Numbered from the stretch's first letter, positions 1 through 11,619 are shown. The stretch: DNA of 64,000 nucleotides from Engraulis encrasicolus (GCF_034702125.1 NC_085873.1:43642669-43706668), one strand, 5' to 3'. Notes: generated by a model from the letters alone, not told the origin. A program made the numbers and translations.

Positions 1-33
<33 letters not shown>

Positions 34-110
34 ATATACCGTAGTACGCATATGTTATGACGGCGAGTGTGTGTGTGTGTGTGTGTGTGCATGTGCGTGC
101 GTGTGTGCAT
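1..110. repeat. (AC)n at window edge, then interrupted (GT)n
   Basis: A pure AC array fills bases 1-31 and is cut by the window edge. An interrupted GT array with CATGTG and CGTGCG steps follows at about 67-109. Confidence 0.97.
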
Positions 111-500
111 CTTAGTTTTCTAGCTGACCAAACTTCTGTAAGTGTCTTTTCTTGTTTTTTTCCTATTTGTGTTTTGTGTGTTTATTCAGTAAACGGCATG
201 CTAAGGAAATGGGGCGTAAGGGTAAGAGGATCAGATAGACCATTTACATAGACAATGTCATAACGACGAGCTAGGAAATAGGGATAACATGTCTAACAAC
301 TGTATTAAATATGACAGATGAAAAATTAAATACGGCATCTTGTCACAATTTAGCATTTTTTCAATTTTGGCCAGAGGCGCTCTGGCAGCTGGGGACTGCA
401 GACCCTAGGCTGCAGCCATATGTAGCCTGTGCATTAATCCGGCCCTGCCAGATGGATTCAAGAAAACACATTAATCACATATGCTGATATTACACAACAC

Positions 501-876
501 TTAAAGGACAACTCCTGCCAATTTCAATGTGCTGTTGTATTGCTCACGCTATCCTTGACTTGTCAGTACCTGGTGACGCCGCAGTTTTTGCCCCAGCCCT
601 TTCCGAGATCTGAGCTATTCTAATGGTGGCAACTTTAGTTTACATTTTTTTTTTAAATGAGCATAGGCCTACTCCAAATATTTTCCCAAAAGGTATCGCT
701 GTTTGCTAGCTGTCTGCTGATGTTGCATAACCTTTTGGATGTTTTTGGGAATAAATAAAAATGTTTTCTCTCGGAAAGGACTGAGCCAAAAAATGCGGCG
801 TCACTGGGTACTGACAAGTCAAGGGTAGTGTGAGCAATACAACAGCACATTGAAATTGGCAGGAGTTGCCCTTTAA
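501..876. mobile_element. TTAA-flanked MITE, 376 bp
   Basis: TTAA stands at 501-504 and again at 873-876. The arms are long near-perfect inverted repeats: left arm 501-610 starts AAAGGACAACTCCTGCC and right arm 768-872 ends GGCAGGAGTTGCCCTTT. About 157 bp of unrelated sequence separates them. The TTAA duplication fits a piggyBac- or Kolobok-type non-autonomous element. No transposase is present. Confidence 0.85.
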
Positions 877-955
877 CCTTTGCCTTCACCAGATCCGCTG
901 CAGCCTGAGGCAATGGAATATTAATCAGGTCTGAATAGATGGTAATAGCCTACAC

Positions 956-1415
956 CAGCGATTCCCAAACTTTTTCAACGGGGACCCCCTTTTGGAATTA
1001 AGAATCATTTTGCGACCAAACCACCCACCGTAGTCTGAGCCTAGCCTAGCAATGGATTTCTAGCAATATAAGCGGACAAATTATTAATGAAAAATCTAGC
1101 TAGATCAGTAATAGTTTGTCCACTAATATTGCTAAATCCACAGGACATCAAATACATCTATTAGCTAACACGAGCAGGTAATTGGATAGGATACGCCCTG
1201 AAGAAGGCCATAAGGGCCGAAACGCGTAGGCATTTTAGCCAAATAAAAAAGTAAAAAAAATTGCAACCTTCAGTGCCTCAGCATCTGTCTTCCTGGACCA
1301 CATCTGTTAGCTGTTCGCTGTTAAACCTGATGATTTCCCATTGTCTGCAACCCCCCTTCAATACCTCCGCGACCCTCCTCCTAGGGGTCCCGACCCCCCA
1401 GTTTGGGAACCCCAG
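956..1415. mobile_element. hAT-type MITE, degraded, with a LINE-like tail inside
   Basis: The left end CAGCGATTCCCAAAC and right end GTTTGGGAACCCC form the inverted repeat typical of vertebrate hAT MITEs. I cannot see a clean 8-bp target duplication. Inside, 1194-1262 has a motif reading CTGAAGAAGGC, then GGCCGAAACG, then A-rich sequence; this resembles LINE 3' tails in fish and may be a separate insertion. Confidence 0.55.
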
Positions 1416-1607
1416 ATCTAACTGTTGTCTACCAAACTCTTATGCATTACCTGCTGTGTCTTCAGCACCTGATGTTCTGGGTGCAGGAATTGCCACAGAA
1501 ATGCCACCTATTCATAACCAGGGCAGCAGAGATAAGCTCTGTGTGATGGGCTCTCTGTACGGAGTAAATTACTCGCTTACAGTGAAAAGGAAGGAAAGCT
1601 TCTCTAC

Positions 1608-1636
1608 ACACACACACTAAACACACTAAACACACT

Positions 1637-1704
<68 letters not shown>

Positions 1705-1820
1705 ACACACACACACACACACTAAACACACACACACCCACACACTCAAACACACAGAGACACACACACACGCATACACTCACTCAAACACACACACAGA
1801 GAAACACACACATACACAGA
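1608..1820. repeat. compound (CA)n with CTAAACACA interruptions
   Basis: The array is mainly CA, with recurring CTAAACA and CAGAGA breaks. The purest part is at about 1638-1698. Confidence 0.95.
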
Positions 1821-1929
1821 TGCTTGCTTTGTTTACTAGTTTACAGCACTTGACTTGAAAAGAAAAGTATTTGTCCTCTGATCCCACAAGTGAGAACAAG
1901 GTTTCAAGGGCAAGGGTAGTCATTGGCAA

Positions 1930-2078
<149 letters not shown>

Positions 2079-2249
2079 TCAACGGCCACAGCAGGCTGCA
2101 TCAGGGAAGTGTGAGTACCCTTTCCTTAGGCCCAACATGCAAAGGCTAACATGAGCTACAACAAATCACAGATACATGGACTAATTCCTTTTAAATTAGC
2201 AATGTATTCCTTGCTTTGCAGCTATTTAAAGAGTCCTCCTCTGACCTCA

Positions 2250-2440
<191 letters not shown>

Positions 2441-2603
2441 AGTGTGTGAGTGAAAGTGAGTGTGTTTGAGAGGAAAACTGAGATCTTACATTATTCTTGT
2501 GGCTGAGAATCGGTCTGCCACATCTCTGATTACTTATTTATGCACCAAATGTGAAAAAAAGAAATGTATTCTTCTTTGCATGTTGCTCAATCTTTGTGCA
2601 TGT

Positions 2604-2646
2604 TGCTCTCTCTCTCTCTCTGTCTCTGTCTCTCTCTCTGTCTCGT

Positions 2647-2717
<71 letters not shown>
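2604..2717. repeat. (CT)n polypyrimidine array
   Basis: The array is a long CT run with a few TG interruptions at its 5' side. The purine strand is pure GA. Confidence 0.97.
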
Positions 2718-2721
<4 letters not shown>

Positions 2722-3029
2722 TAAATGCATGGCCATACAATCACCTGCCTTTGTTTCTTCTCTCCAATGCATTGACAGACATTATTAACCGCTGCCATAA
2801 TTGACTGAACTGTATGTGATATTTGGGTTTGGCTTAGGCAAAACAAAAGGTGAAAATAAAACTTCTTACAGTACATGAAGATGAAATCATCCATGACGTT
2901 TTTCAGTAACACAATGCTTTGAATGCACCGTCTGAAATTGGGAAAATAATGCAACTATAATCTTGTTGAATACAGTAGAAATGTACTATGATTATATGTA
3001 TCAAATCCATGGAAGATTAGTTTTAAGAA

Positions 3030-3500
3030 TACACTGAAAGAAAAAAGTTGTTGGATCTACATGATTTAGAGTCGTACATAAATCCCACGCAAATCTTATA
3101 TGTAAACCTGACAGTATTTTTATAGGCATCATGAATGCCTTATTTTCAGGCAGCATCTACACATAGAATTCTGGCTAATATTACATGATAAAATCATGTT
3201 GAACCAACACTTTACTTTGATGGAGTGCAGTGGCACTGTAATCATGTTGTGTGGTTTATATTACATGATAAAATCATGTTGAACCAACACTTTACTTTGA
3301 TGGAGTGCAGTGGCATTGTAATCATGTTGAGTGGTTTATATTACATGATAAAATCATGTTGAACCAACACTTTACTTTGATGGAGTGCAGTGGCACTGTT
3401 GTGTGGTTTATATTACATGCTAAAATCATGTTGAACCAACACTTAATTTTGATGGAACAGTGACATTTCAGTACTTTTATAATATTGTGTTATTTGAAGA
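3030..3500. repeat. 80-bp tandem repeat, about four copies, in an AT-rich element
   Basis: TTACATGATA recurs at 3181, 3261 and 3341 (80-bp period). A fourth, diverged copy begins at 3413 after an 8-bp loss. Each unit reads TTACATGATAAAATCATG, then GTTGAACCAACAC. The block follows an ACACTGAAAGAAAAAAG terminus at 3032 that resembles ends of non-autonomous DNA transposons. A similar terminus in the opposite orientation lies at about 8980-8997. Confidence 0.8.
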
Positions 3501-4010
3501 AATCATGTTACAACACATTTCCAGGTAATACAAAGGCATTACCTGCTTGGCAAAAATGCATGCATAACTTAATGCTTAGTGATTTTTGGAAATAAGCTCA
3601 TCTTACACATCCCCTTGAGTAAACTGACTGAGTTGTACCTTTTATCGCTTTAAACTAATTTTAGGACATTACCTCTGTGCATAAAGTAAAGGAATCAATT
3701 TCCAATGGTATTCAGCAACAAGACTACATTTACAAATATATGTACTGCAAATTTCCTTTTATTTAAACAAATGATTCATGACATCGGATATACCTTTAGT
3801 GCAGGTCAGACACATGAGTAGAACAGACTGAATTCACAGATCATAATCACAATCCATTTTACGCATTACATTAAATAGAGGCAACACATTTACAATTTGC
3901 TCTTTGAAATGAATCTGAAGACCGCAATATGCAGTGAAGTGTCTTGCATAACTACACACTACGCAAAATTTTCAGTGACAATTCGGGCAGATACTGTAAC
4001 CTCTAGCACC
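3500..4010. other. no recognisable gene or repeat
   Basis: This is AT-rich sequence with stops in all frames beyond short runs. I see nothing assignable. Confidence 0.5.
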
Positions 4011-4260
4011 ATTATCATTTTCTGGGGTAACTTAAAAATACAGCATATCATTTCAGTCGCCCATTCACAAATGATATCTTTTCATGAATGTTTCCTTAGT
4101 AATAAACTAATATTTACTGATCTGATCAAAGTACAGTAAGTTTTGCCGCCAAAGAGGTCCATTACAACAAATCCAAAATGGTGAACAGCCACCTTCCCAC
4201 CTTGTATGAATTGTAATATTCCCAGTCATTATGAATACTTGGAAATGGATAAAAACTGCT
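4010..4260 (-). mobile_element. diverged copy of the TTAAAGGGACACTGTG MITE family
   Basis: On the minus strand it carries the family landmarks in order: AAGTATTCATAATGACTGGG, a CCATTTTGGATTTG block, CAAAACTTACTGTACTTTG, and a match to GTGAATGGG. The termini are eroded. The same interior is in the copies at 5135, 6156 and 20455. Confidence 0.6.
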
Positions 4261-4319
4261 GAGTGGCTAGCATCCATTCTGAAAATGTAAGAAAATAAAA
4301 TAAAAGAAAAGCCCAAACA

Positions 4320-4515
4320 GTCACTAAAGCCAGAGCCACACAGTCAAGATCTCCAAGAAGCAGGCCAAGTTACTAGATGGTAAAGGTCACACTAAAGTAA
4401 AGTGTGTGTGAGGCCTCACTACAGACTTCTTTCAAACACAGATTTTTCTGGGCGAGATAATTCCAAAACAAAAAGCCTCACTACAGCCAGAGCCACAGGC
4501 AAGATCACCAAGAAC
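4320..4515. repeat. short direct duplication
   Basis: The sequence CAGAGCCACA followed by CAAGATC and CCAAGAA occurs near 4331 and again near 4489, about 155 bp apart. It could be an old local duplication. It lies just downstream of the pseudo-exon array on the minus strand. Confidence 0.5.
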
Positions 4516-4961
4516 TTCCAACACCTTCTCACACAATGTGAACGTCCATATTGTCCATCGTCATAGAGCGTTTGCTGAGCTGCACCTGAGCTGCAGTGAA
4601 ATCCTAGGTTAAAAAAAAAAAAAAAAGGGGGAGAGGAGAGAAATGTTACTGGTCGACATAGGTCAAAGAAACGTTTCTCTAAAATAACCCTGTCCAGTTA
4701 GGATGAAACAGTGTGACAAAATTTACCTGCACTTCACAAGCATAGTCCGATATTTAAAACTCAGTTCTCCTAGTCAGACTAAGGCAATAATTTGAATATG
4801 TATATGCATGTAAACAAACTACCGGTAGGCCTGCGCACGCGCGTGTTTGTGTGTGTTGAGAAGGGCTGGGGATTGAAATGCCAAGTCATACCAGGTATAA
4901 ATGCATTGATGAAAACTCACAAGTTCACCTCAAGGACAGGAAATGGGGCACCTTTACTTAC

Positions 4962-5646
4962 CACTGACTGCAGTTTTCTTGCGGTTTGCCCTCCCCTCTT
5001 CTGGAAGATTTTCACCAGGTCATCACAGTGAAGGTCCAGCTGGGAAAGAAACTTTAACTGCAGTGGCATAGTGGTAACGCGTCAACTCTGCATGGATCTG
5101 AAATGACAAAAAAAAAAGCCCAGAAGACAACATGTTAAAGGTGCACTGTGTAATATTTTGGTTTATTTCCAGAATTCATGCTGCCCATTCACAAATGTTA
5201 CCTTTTTCATGAATACTTGCCACCACATTTTTCATGAATACTTGCCACCACCATATTCTAAGTATTCATTATGACTGGGAAAATTGCGCTTTTCATACAT
5301 GAAAAGGGGGATCTGCGCCATTTTGAATTTCAGCTGCAAAACTTACTGTAGGCTAAACTAATAAATATTGGTTTGTAATTTAGTAAATATTCATGAAAAG
5401 ATCAAATTTGGCAACATGCAGCACTATTTCAATGAGCAGCATAGTTGCAGTACCCATTCTGGCCACATCCTACACAGGAAACACTTAATATCATAATGTC
5501 ATGGGTATCATACAATTCACAAGTCAGTACTTCCTACTGAGTAGAAACATTACCTCTCCAATATCCAACATTTCTGGCCAGCAGGACCTGAAGTCGGTGG
5601 CCATGGGCATGTCGCTGATGATCTCCTGCTGGTGCAACACAAATGT
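4962..5646 (-). pseudogene. SAMD3-like pseudo-exon pair, unit 1
   Basis: On the minus strand exon A (5554-5646, 93 bp) follows a TGACAG acceptor and ends at a GTAATG donor. It encodes 31 residues including LHQQEIISDMP and DFRSCWPEM. Exon B (4962-5097, 136 bp) follows TCATTTCAG and ends at GTAAGT. It encodes IHAELTR, then after a frame slip PLQLKFLSQLD and LVKIFQKRGG. That motif order matches, from memory, the conserved C-terminal region of teleost SAMD3-like (sterile alpha motif domain-containing 3-like) proteins, a multicopy family of unknown biochemical role. Next to the expected codons, two bases appear missing after the TR codons, so exon B cannot be translated through. A TTAA MITE lies in the intron between A and B. 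This is a pseudogene. Confidence 0.6.
5135..5488. mobile_element. TTAA-type MITE copy in tandem unit 1
   Basis: It starts TTAAAGGTGCACTGTG at 5135 and ends CACAGGAAACACTTAA at 5488 (354 bp). The interior is collinear with the copy split at 20455-22836. Confidence 0.8.
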
Positions 5647-5973
5647 CTGTCAAACAACATGATCTTGATAAGCAAAACACATTCATTACTTAATCATTTT
5701 CCTATCAATGCAAAATGAGGTGTTCAGGTTTATAACATTCTTTGTTTCCACATGCCCCCAGCCCACCCCCCAGTCAGATGAAGGGAGAAATATGACATTA
5801 ACATCACATTATGACATTACCAAACTACTGGTATGCCTGCGTGCATGCGTGCGTGTGTGCGTGCGTGTTGAGAAGAGCTGTGGATCGAAATGCCAAGTCA
5901 TACCAGGTATAAATGCATTGATGAAAACTAACAAGTTCACCTCAAGGACAGGAAGTGGGGCACCTTTACTTAC

Positions 5974-6679
5974 CAATGACTGCAGTTTTCTTGCGGTTTG
6001 CTCTCCCCTCTTCTGGAAAATTTTCACCAGGTCATCGCAATGGCGGTCCAGCTGGGAAAGAAACTTTAACTGCAGTGGCAGTGGTGACGCGTCAACTCTG
6101 CATGGATCTGAAATGACACACAAAAAAACAAAAAAAAAAACAGAAGACAGTATGTTTAAGGTGCACTGTGTAATATTTTAGTTGTTTATTTCCAGAATTC
6201 ATGCTGCCCATTCACAAATGTTACCTTTTTCATGAACTAACCACCACCACCATATTCTAAGTATTCATTATGACTGGGATAATTGCACGTTTCATACCAT
6301 ACATGAAAAGGGGGATCTGCCCTGTGGTCTGCCACTTTGAATTTCCCGATATAGACATTTTCAGCTGCAAAACGTACTGTACTTTGGCTAAACTAATAAA
6401 TATTGGTTTATTATTTAGTAAATATTCATGAAAAGATCAAATTTGGCAAAATGCAGCACTATTTCAATTAGCAGCATAGTTGCAGTACCAATTCTGGCCA
6501 CATTCTACACAGGAAACACTTAATCATAATGTCATGGGTATCATACAATACACAAGCCAGTACTTCCTACTGAGTAGAAACATTACCTCTCCAATATCCA
6601 ACATTTCTGGCCAGCAGGACTTGAAGTCGGTGGCCATGGGCATGTCGCTGATGATCTCCTGCTGGTGGAACACAAATGT
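5974..6679 (-). pseudogene. SAMD3-like pseudo-exon pair, unit 2
   Basis: Exon A (6587-6679, 93 bp) and exon B (5974-6107, 134 bp) have the same splice signals as unit 1 (acceptors TGACAG and TCATTTCAG, donors GTAATG and GTAAGT). Exon B is two bases shorter than in unit 1, in the stretch that is also damaged there. From the acceptor in phase 0 the frame meets a stop, while PLQLKFLSQLD and DDLVKIFQKRG read cleanly in the other frame. The rest of exon B is the best preserved of the three. The second TTAA MITE lies between A and B. Confidence 0.6.
6156..6523. mobile_element. TTAA-type MITE copy in tandem unit 2
   Basis: It starts TTAAGGTGCACTGTG and ends AGGAAACACTTAA (368 bp). It is collinear with the unit-1 MITE, so insertion probably preceded the tandem duplication. 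Confidence 0.8.
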
Positions 6680-7000
6680 CTGTCAAAAAACATGATCTTG
6701 ATAAGCAAAACATATTCATTACTTAATCATTTTCCTATCAATGCAAAATGGTCAGTTCAAAAGTGTTCAGGTTGACAACATTCTTTGTTTCCACATGCCC
6801 TCAGCCCACCGCCCAGTCAGATGAATTGAGAAATATGACATTAACATCACATTGTGACATTACCAAACTACCGGTAGGCTTAGGCACGCGTGTGTTGAGA
6901 AGGGCTGGGGATTGAAACGCCAAGTCATACCAGGTATAAATGCATTGAAGAAAACTAACAAGTTCACCTCAAGGACAGGAAGTGGGGCACCTTTACTTAC

Positions 7001-7324
7001 CACTGACTGCAGTTTTCTTGCGGTGTGCCCTCCCCTCTTCTGGAAGATTTTCACCAGGTCATCGCAGTGGAGGTCCAGCTGGGTCCAACTGCAGTGGCAT
7101 AGTGGTAACGAGTCAACTCTGCATGGATCTGAAATGACAAAAAAGGCCCAGAAGACAGTATGTTAAGGAACACTTAATGTCATGGGTATCATACAATATA
7201 CAAGCCAGTACTTCCTACTGAGTAAAAACATTACCTCTCCAATATCCAACATTTCTGGCCAGCAGGACTTGAAGTCGGTGGCCATGGGCATGTCGCTGAT
7301 AATCTCCTGCTGGTGCAACAATGT
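7001..7324 (-). pseudogene. SAMD3-like pseudo-exon pair, unit 3
   Basis: Exon A (7235-7324) is 90 bp, with a 3-bp loss next to the acceptor. Exon B (7001-7128) is 128 bp: it has the unit-1 version of the frameshift and also lacks the segment encoding part of LKFLS. The intervening MITE is reduced to TTAAGG + AACACTTAA at 7163-7177. This is the most 5' unit on the minus strand and the most eroded exon B. Confidence 0.6.
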
Positions 7325-7433
7325 CTGTCATAGAACATGATCTTGATAAGCAAAACATATTCATTACATAATTACAGTATTTTCCTATCAATGCAAAATG
7401 GAGTGTTCAGGTTGATAACATTCAGTGTTTTAA

Positions 7434-7462
7434 CCCCCCCCCCCCAACACACACACACACAC
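7434..7462. repeat. poly-C and short (CA)n
   Basis: About ten C bases are followed by about ten CA units. Confidence 0.9.
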
Positions 7463-7884
7463 AGAAGTAGTACAGTTAAATAGTAAAGCAGGAGAGCCAG
7501 ACTGCGTGGACCACTGCTGTCCCTTTAAGAGTCAAGAGGTTTTATGTTGTGGCAATCGCGTTCTACTAAGCAGTGACGGCAGTGCCACGAGACAGGAGAC
7601 AAGTACACGTTTAAAATAAGTTATATTGAAGCCTTTCATGTATGCCTGGCCCAATAAAACCTACTAAGACAACATGACTAAATAACTGATTACGTGAATA
7701 CTAGTGCTTACTTCCACCATTATGGAGAAATGATATGAGGGTGTAACTAAAACGGCAAGTTAGAGCTGATTACACGAAAGGGGTCCAGGGGGTTGAACAG
7801 AAACTTAACAACTGCAGGAAGCCAGCGACTAAACAATAGGATAATATTACAAGCAATATGTTCTGGGGAAATCGCATAGCCTGC

Positions 7885-8003
7885 GAAGCGTGAAGGCACC
7901 ATGTATCATTCCATCAGTGGTTTAAGTACAGTGCATTATTCAGTCATCTCTATCACCGTGATATCACGGAATGATACAGGGTGCCATAACGCCACGTACA
8001 AAC
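7885..8003. mobile_element. short fold-back element
   Basis: GGCACCATGTATCATTCC at about 7897 is mirrored by GGAATGATACAGGGTGCC at about 7974 (17 of 18 pair). The arm continues into GTGATATCACGG. It looks like a small MITE. Confidence 0.6.
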
Positions 8004-8640
8004 ATGTGCCCATTTCCCCGTAGATATTTACAGCTCCTACCTAAACCGTCTCTGTTAGAGGCACCATACTTTTGAGGTGCGCGTGCGTTACAATCATGGT
8101 TCTGCAGTTCAGACACATATTCACTTAGTTTGACCAGGAGTACATTATTTATAACGGTGGGTAAGATATTTTACCATGGTGGGAACCCTGTAGCTAGCCC
8201 AGTCGATAGCTAATGTAACCGTCTTCACCCACAGGAGAAGACGCGAGCTTCGCAGTTCTACCAGCCTTTTCTACACGGGGTCACGTCACACAGAGCTCCT
8301 CGAGGGTTTCGAGCCGTTCACTCGCTCCTCGGCATGCAACCAGAGGAACCAACACGACTGTTTATGAAGTAATACTTCTCTGTCACAAAATACTACTACC
8401 CTCTATTAAAGTACCGATGTATTTCACTCTGAAGATTGAGAAGGAAAAACTAGGTATTCCACTTCGGTATTGATTAACTTAGACCACCACTGATTGCTAA
8501 ACTAACTAACTGAAATAGTTTCGAAAATGTATTCACAGCCCTATCATCCACAAACATGGCAATTTCAATGTGGTGCGAATAACGACACGTTTATCACCAA
8601 TGGAAGGATAATAAATATAAATAGTTGAATAAAAAACTTA
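8004..8640. other. unassigned, relatively CpG-rich stretch
   Basis: 8220-8345 is richer in CpG than its surroundings. I see no recognisable gene. It lies upstream (minus-strand sense) of the pseudo-exon array and could hold its old promoter region. Confidence 0.3.
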
Positions 8641-8641
8641 C

Positions 8642-8730
8642 TTTTGAATGGGGGTGTGTGGTGGACCTGCTACCAAGCAGCCAAGGGCGCGAAAGTCAAA
8701 AATGTCCGTTGATGTTGGTCTTCTTCGCAT
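8642..8730 (-). other. possible first coding exon (minus strand)
   Basis: An ATG at 8730-8728 opens a frame beginning MRRRPTSTDIFDF that runs 29 codons to a consensus donor (CAAAA then GTAAGT) at 8641. It has the same strand as the SAMD3-like pseudo-exons about 1.3 kb downstream. I do not recognise the peptide. Confidence 0.2.
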
Positions 8731-9071
8731 GGTCTCGTGTGAATGTCATTCATGGTTGCATTCATAACACTCTACTGCCACCAGCTTGTCAGGAGTAGCC
8801 TATTAGTAACGTTTTACATATCAAAATCATGTTCCAGTAACCTGATATAAATATGCACAACTCAAATACAAATGACACATTTCAATCCAACATGATTTAA
8901 ATGTGTTTAGTGACGGTATATGAAAAAAACATGTTAGATCAATGTCCTTCTTTTGGGCATATCCAAAGACCCCCTTGGATCGTTTTTTTCAGTGTAGTTT
9001 CTCTCAGTGACATTGATGGGAAAAGTTCCATCAAAGTCCTTGAATGCCTCCACTTATTAGTCACTCTGGGA

Positions 9072-9280
<209 letters not shown>

Positions 9281-9596
9281 TATTAGTCACTCTGGGAAGG
9301 TGTGCGTTTGTGTGTGTATGTCGGAGGTGTCATCCGCCAAAGACAGATCGTTAAAATCTGAGACAGAGAGGCATTGATACTGATGAGGCCTAAGACTGCC
9401 TTCAGAAATAACAAGCCTGACTGAAGCAGGACAGCACATATACGCTCTGTAGTACATGTATAGTACAGTCCTTCCTTTCAGACACTGCAACAGAATGAGC
9501 TCCAAACCCCATCAGGTAGGCCTGCACCTGCTCCTTCAAAAATATATATTTTTCCCATTAAGACGTAGGCCTACATTTTGCTCATTTGCACATTTC

Positions 9597-9599
9597 ACA

Positions 9600-9649
<50 letters not shown>

Positions 9650-9680
9650 TCCCTCTCCCTCTCTCCCTCTCTCTCTCTGA
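9597..9680. repeat. (CT)n with CCCT interruptions
   Basis: A polypyrimidine array. Confidence 0.95.
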
Positions 9681-9792
9681 CGCCATACTACCCTCTTTCG
9701 TATTCACAAACCAGTTGGTGTCTGGGTTTTTGTTATTCAGCGTTAGGGGCCCTTACTGATTTCTAAAGTGCTATTTAGTCTTGGGGTCCTGG

Positions 9793-10205
9793 CAGGGCTG
9801 GACTGGCCATCTGGCATAGTGGCATTTCCCGGTGGGCACCGCCCAAAACCATTTTAAAAAACCCACATTTCTGCAAATAGGGGCCCACGAGGGTGCTGGG
9901 CCCACCGGTGAGTCAGTTCTGCGCCGCTTATCATGAGGGGCCCCTTTAACCCTCTGAGGTCCGAGTGCCCTTCAGAGGGCAATGTGTCTCCAAAAACAAA
10001 TCTGTAACTGTGAGTTTTTGTCATTGAAACATATAAGTCACACCATTAGAAACCTCAGACCTTCCAGGTCCCAAATATATATGAAATGAAAATACTTGAA
10101 AATGTCAGGGTGGTGCAAGCAGCCTAAAAGCCTCTGAAAGGCCTTAGACCTCAGAGGGTTAAGCCAAAAGTGCCCGGGCCCTATTTCTCCCCCAGTCCAG
10201 CCCTG
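9793..10205. mobile_element. hAT-type MITE (CAGGGCTGGACTGG ends), split by a TTAA MITE
   Basis: Ends CAGGGCTGGACTGG (9793) and CCAGTCCAGCCCTG (10205) are perfect inverted repeats. The flanks GGTCCTGG and GGTCACGA share only GGTC, so the 8-bp duplication has decayed. A related, uninterrupted copy is at about 28219-28425. Confidence 0.8.
9946..10162. mobile_element. TTAA-flanked MITE nested in the hAT MITE
   Basis: TTAACCCTCTGAGGTC at the left and GACCTCAGAGGGTTAA at the right are inverted repeats (217 bp). The uninterrupted relative near 28246 has one TTAA at the equivalent point (GGCTTAAAGGGGCCC on the opposite strand), which confirms the insertion point. Confidence 0.88.
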
Positions 10206-10312
10206 GGTCACGAGGCCCATCCCTTTGGGTCACAGGTTAGCACAATTAGTAAGCACTGTGTCCTCCTCAGGTAATGCACAGACACCCTAATTTCAGAAGG
10301 AAGAGTAATTGG

Positions 10313-10525
<213 letters not shown>

Positions 10526-10559
10526 TGGCACACACGCTCTCTCCTCTGCACGGAGTGAT

Positions 10560-11240
10560 TTATTTCAGTTGGCTAAATAAATAAAATTAAAGATAAGTTT
10601 TTATTTTTGGGTTACATTTCTCTAGCACTGTTAGGAAAAGTTAAAAGTTCAAACATAAACCTTGGATTTGGATCTGAACTTAAGAGGAATATGCATGACA
10701 AACACAACACATACTCAATTTAAACTGATTTAAGAGTCCAGAACACGTATTTCACTATAATTTGATATTGTGTGTGCAGGCCCAAGGACTAAGGAAATCA
10801 AATGAAGTGGCAGACAGTGTGCTTTTATCTTTCTTAACTCCCCACTGCAACAAAGAGAGGTGTTCTAACAGGATTTATTCTCGTGCTGGAAGGAAATCAT
10901 CACAGGTACAGGAAAAGGTGGATATGCACAAACAGTATTTTAACACATTTTTAACTACTGTAAAATGAATGCTGAATCAATGCCAAGACAATACTTTTAC
11001 ATTTTAATAGGCTTATTTTCATCTCCCTGATCCATTATTCATATGACATTCACAATTTTAGAAACACGATGAATCATAAACATAATCACAATCACCTCTT
11101 TGCACTGATAAAACTAAAAACCTGCTGTGCCTCCCTTTCCCCCTCTGTCCTCTTCTCCTCTGCACTGTTACATATGTGACAGTAGTTGGAAAGTGGCTAT
11201 TGATGCTTTAATTTTTTTAGTCCCATTACACAATCTCGTC
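10560..11240. other. no confirmed gene
   Basis: A short frame (10780-10906) is bounded by CAG and by CAG|GTACAG, which look like splice sites. It has no recognisable similarity. Otherwise this is AT-rich unassigned sequence. Confidence 0.3.
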
Positions 11241-11254
11241 CTCACATTCTAGAG

Positions 11255-11619
11255 CAGGGATGTCAAACTCAGGCCTGGCGGCCAAATTTGGCCTGCGGAG
11301 CCATTTTATTTGGCCCGCGAGATAATTTCAAATGTGTATTACAGCAGGCCCACATACACCATAACTGTGTAGCGCATAAAGATTTGAACATGAAAATACA
11401 TATATCACAGGAATATGAGTGGGCCCAGGCCATTGAAACTCAAATGCAGCAGAATATCAGGCACATTTGAACTATATGGGAATCTGTTTAAAAAATACAT
11501 TTAAAAATGAGCATTTTTAGTCCATTTTCGTAAAAAAAAAGAAGAATATTCCGTTTGGCCCGCGACTTCGCTCCAGTTTTTGATTTTGGCCCTCGGTCAA
11601 TTTGAGTTTGACACCCCTG
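11255..11619. mobile_element. hAT MITE with perfect 8-bp target duplication
   Basis: The element runs from CAGGGATGTCAAACTC to GAGTTTGACACCCCTG (365 bp, 16-bp inverted ends). TTCTAGAG flanks it on both sides (11247-11254 and 11620-11627). The interior includes TTTGGCCCGCG words in both orientations, typical of Charlie-like MITEs. The exact flanks suggest a fairly recent insertion. Confidence 0.95.

Larger units (their letters stand above)
4820..7400 (-). repeat. three tandem ~1-kb units carrying the same exon pair
   Basis: Three direct units begin near 4820, 5820 and 6867. Each has a block opening ACTACCGGTAGGC or similar, then exon B. Exon A for each lies at higher coordinates, giving minus-strand order A3-B3-A2-B2-A1-B1. 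Units 1 and 2 have a TTAA MITE between A and B, and unit 3 has only a 15-bp remnant. The exon pair therefore multiplied as one module. Confidence 0.85.

Noticed and set aside
956..1415. 8-bp target duplication for this hAT-like MITE
   Set aside because: Flanks do not match under any plausible choice of ends.
5809..6123. 104-codon minus-strand ORF as an intact protein start
   Set aside because: It runs from intron through exon B into the next intron. Only the 134-bp exon is meaningful and it is out of phase with its acceptor.
10780..10906. Open stretch with splice-like borders as a real exon
   Set aside because: The polypyrimidine tract is poor, the peptide is unrecognised and no partner exons are seen. 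Noted only in the regional entry.
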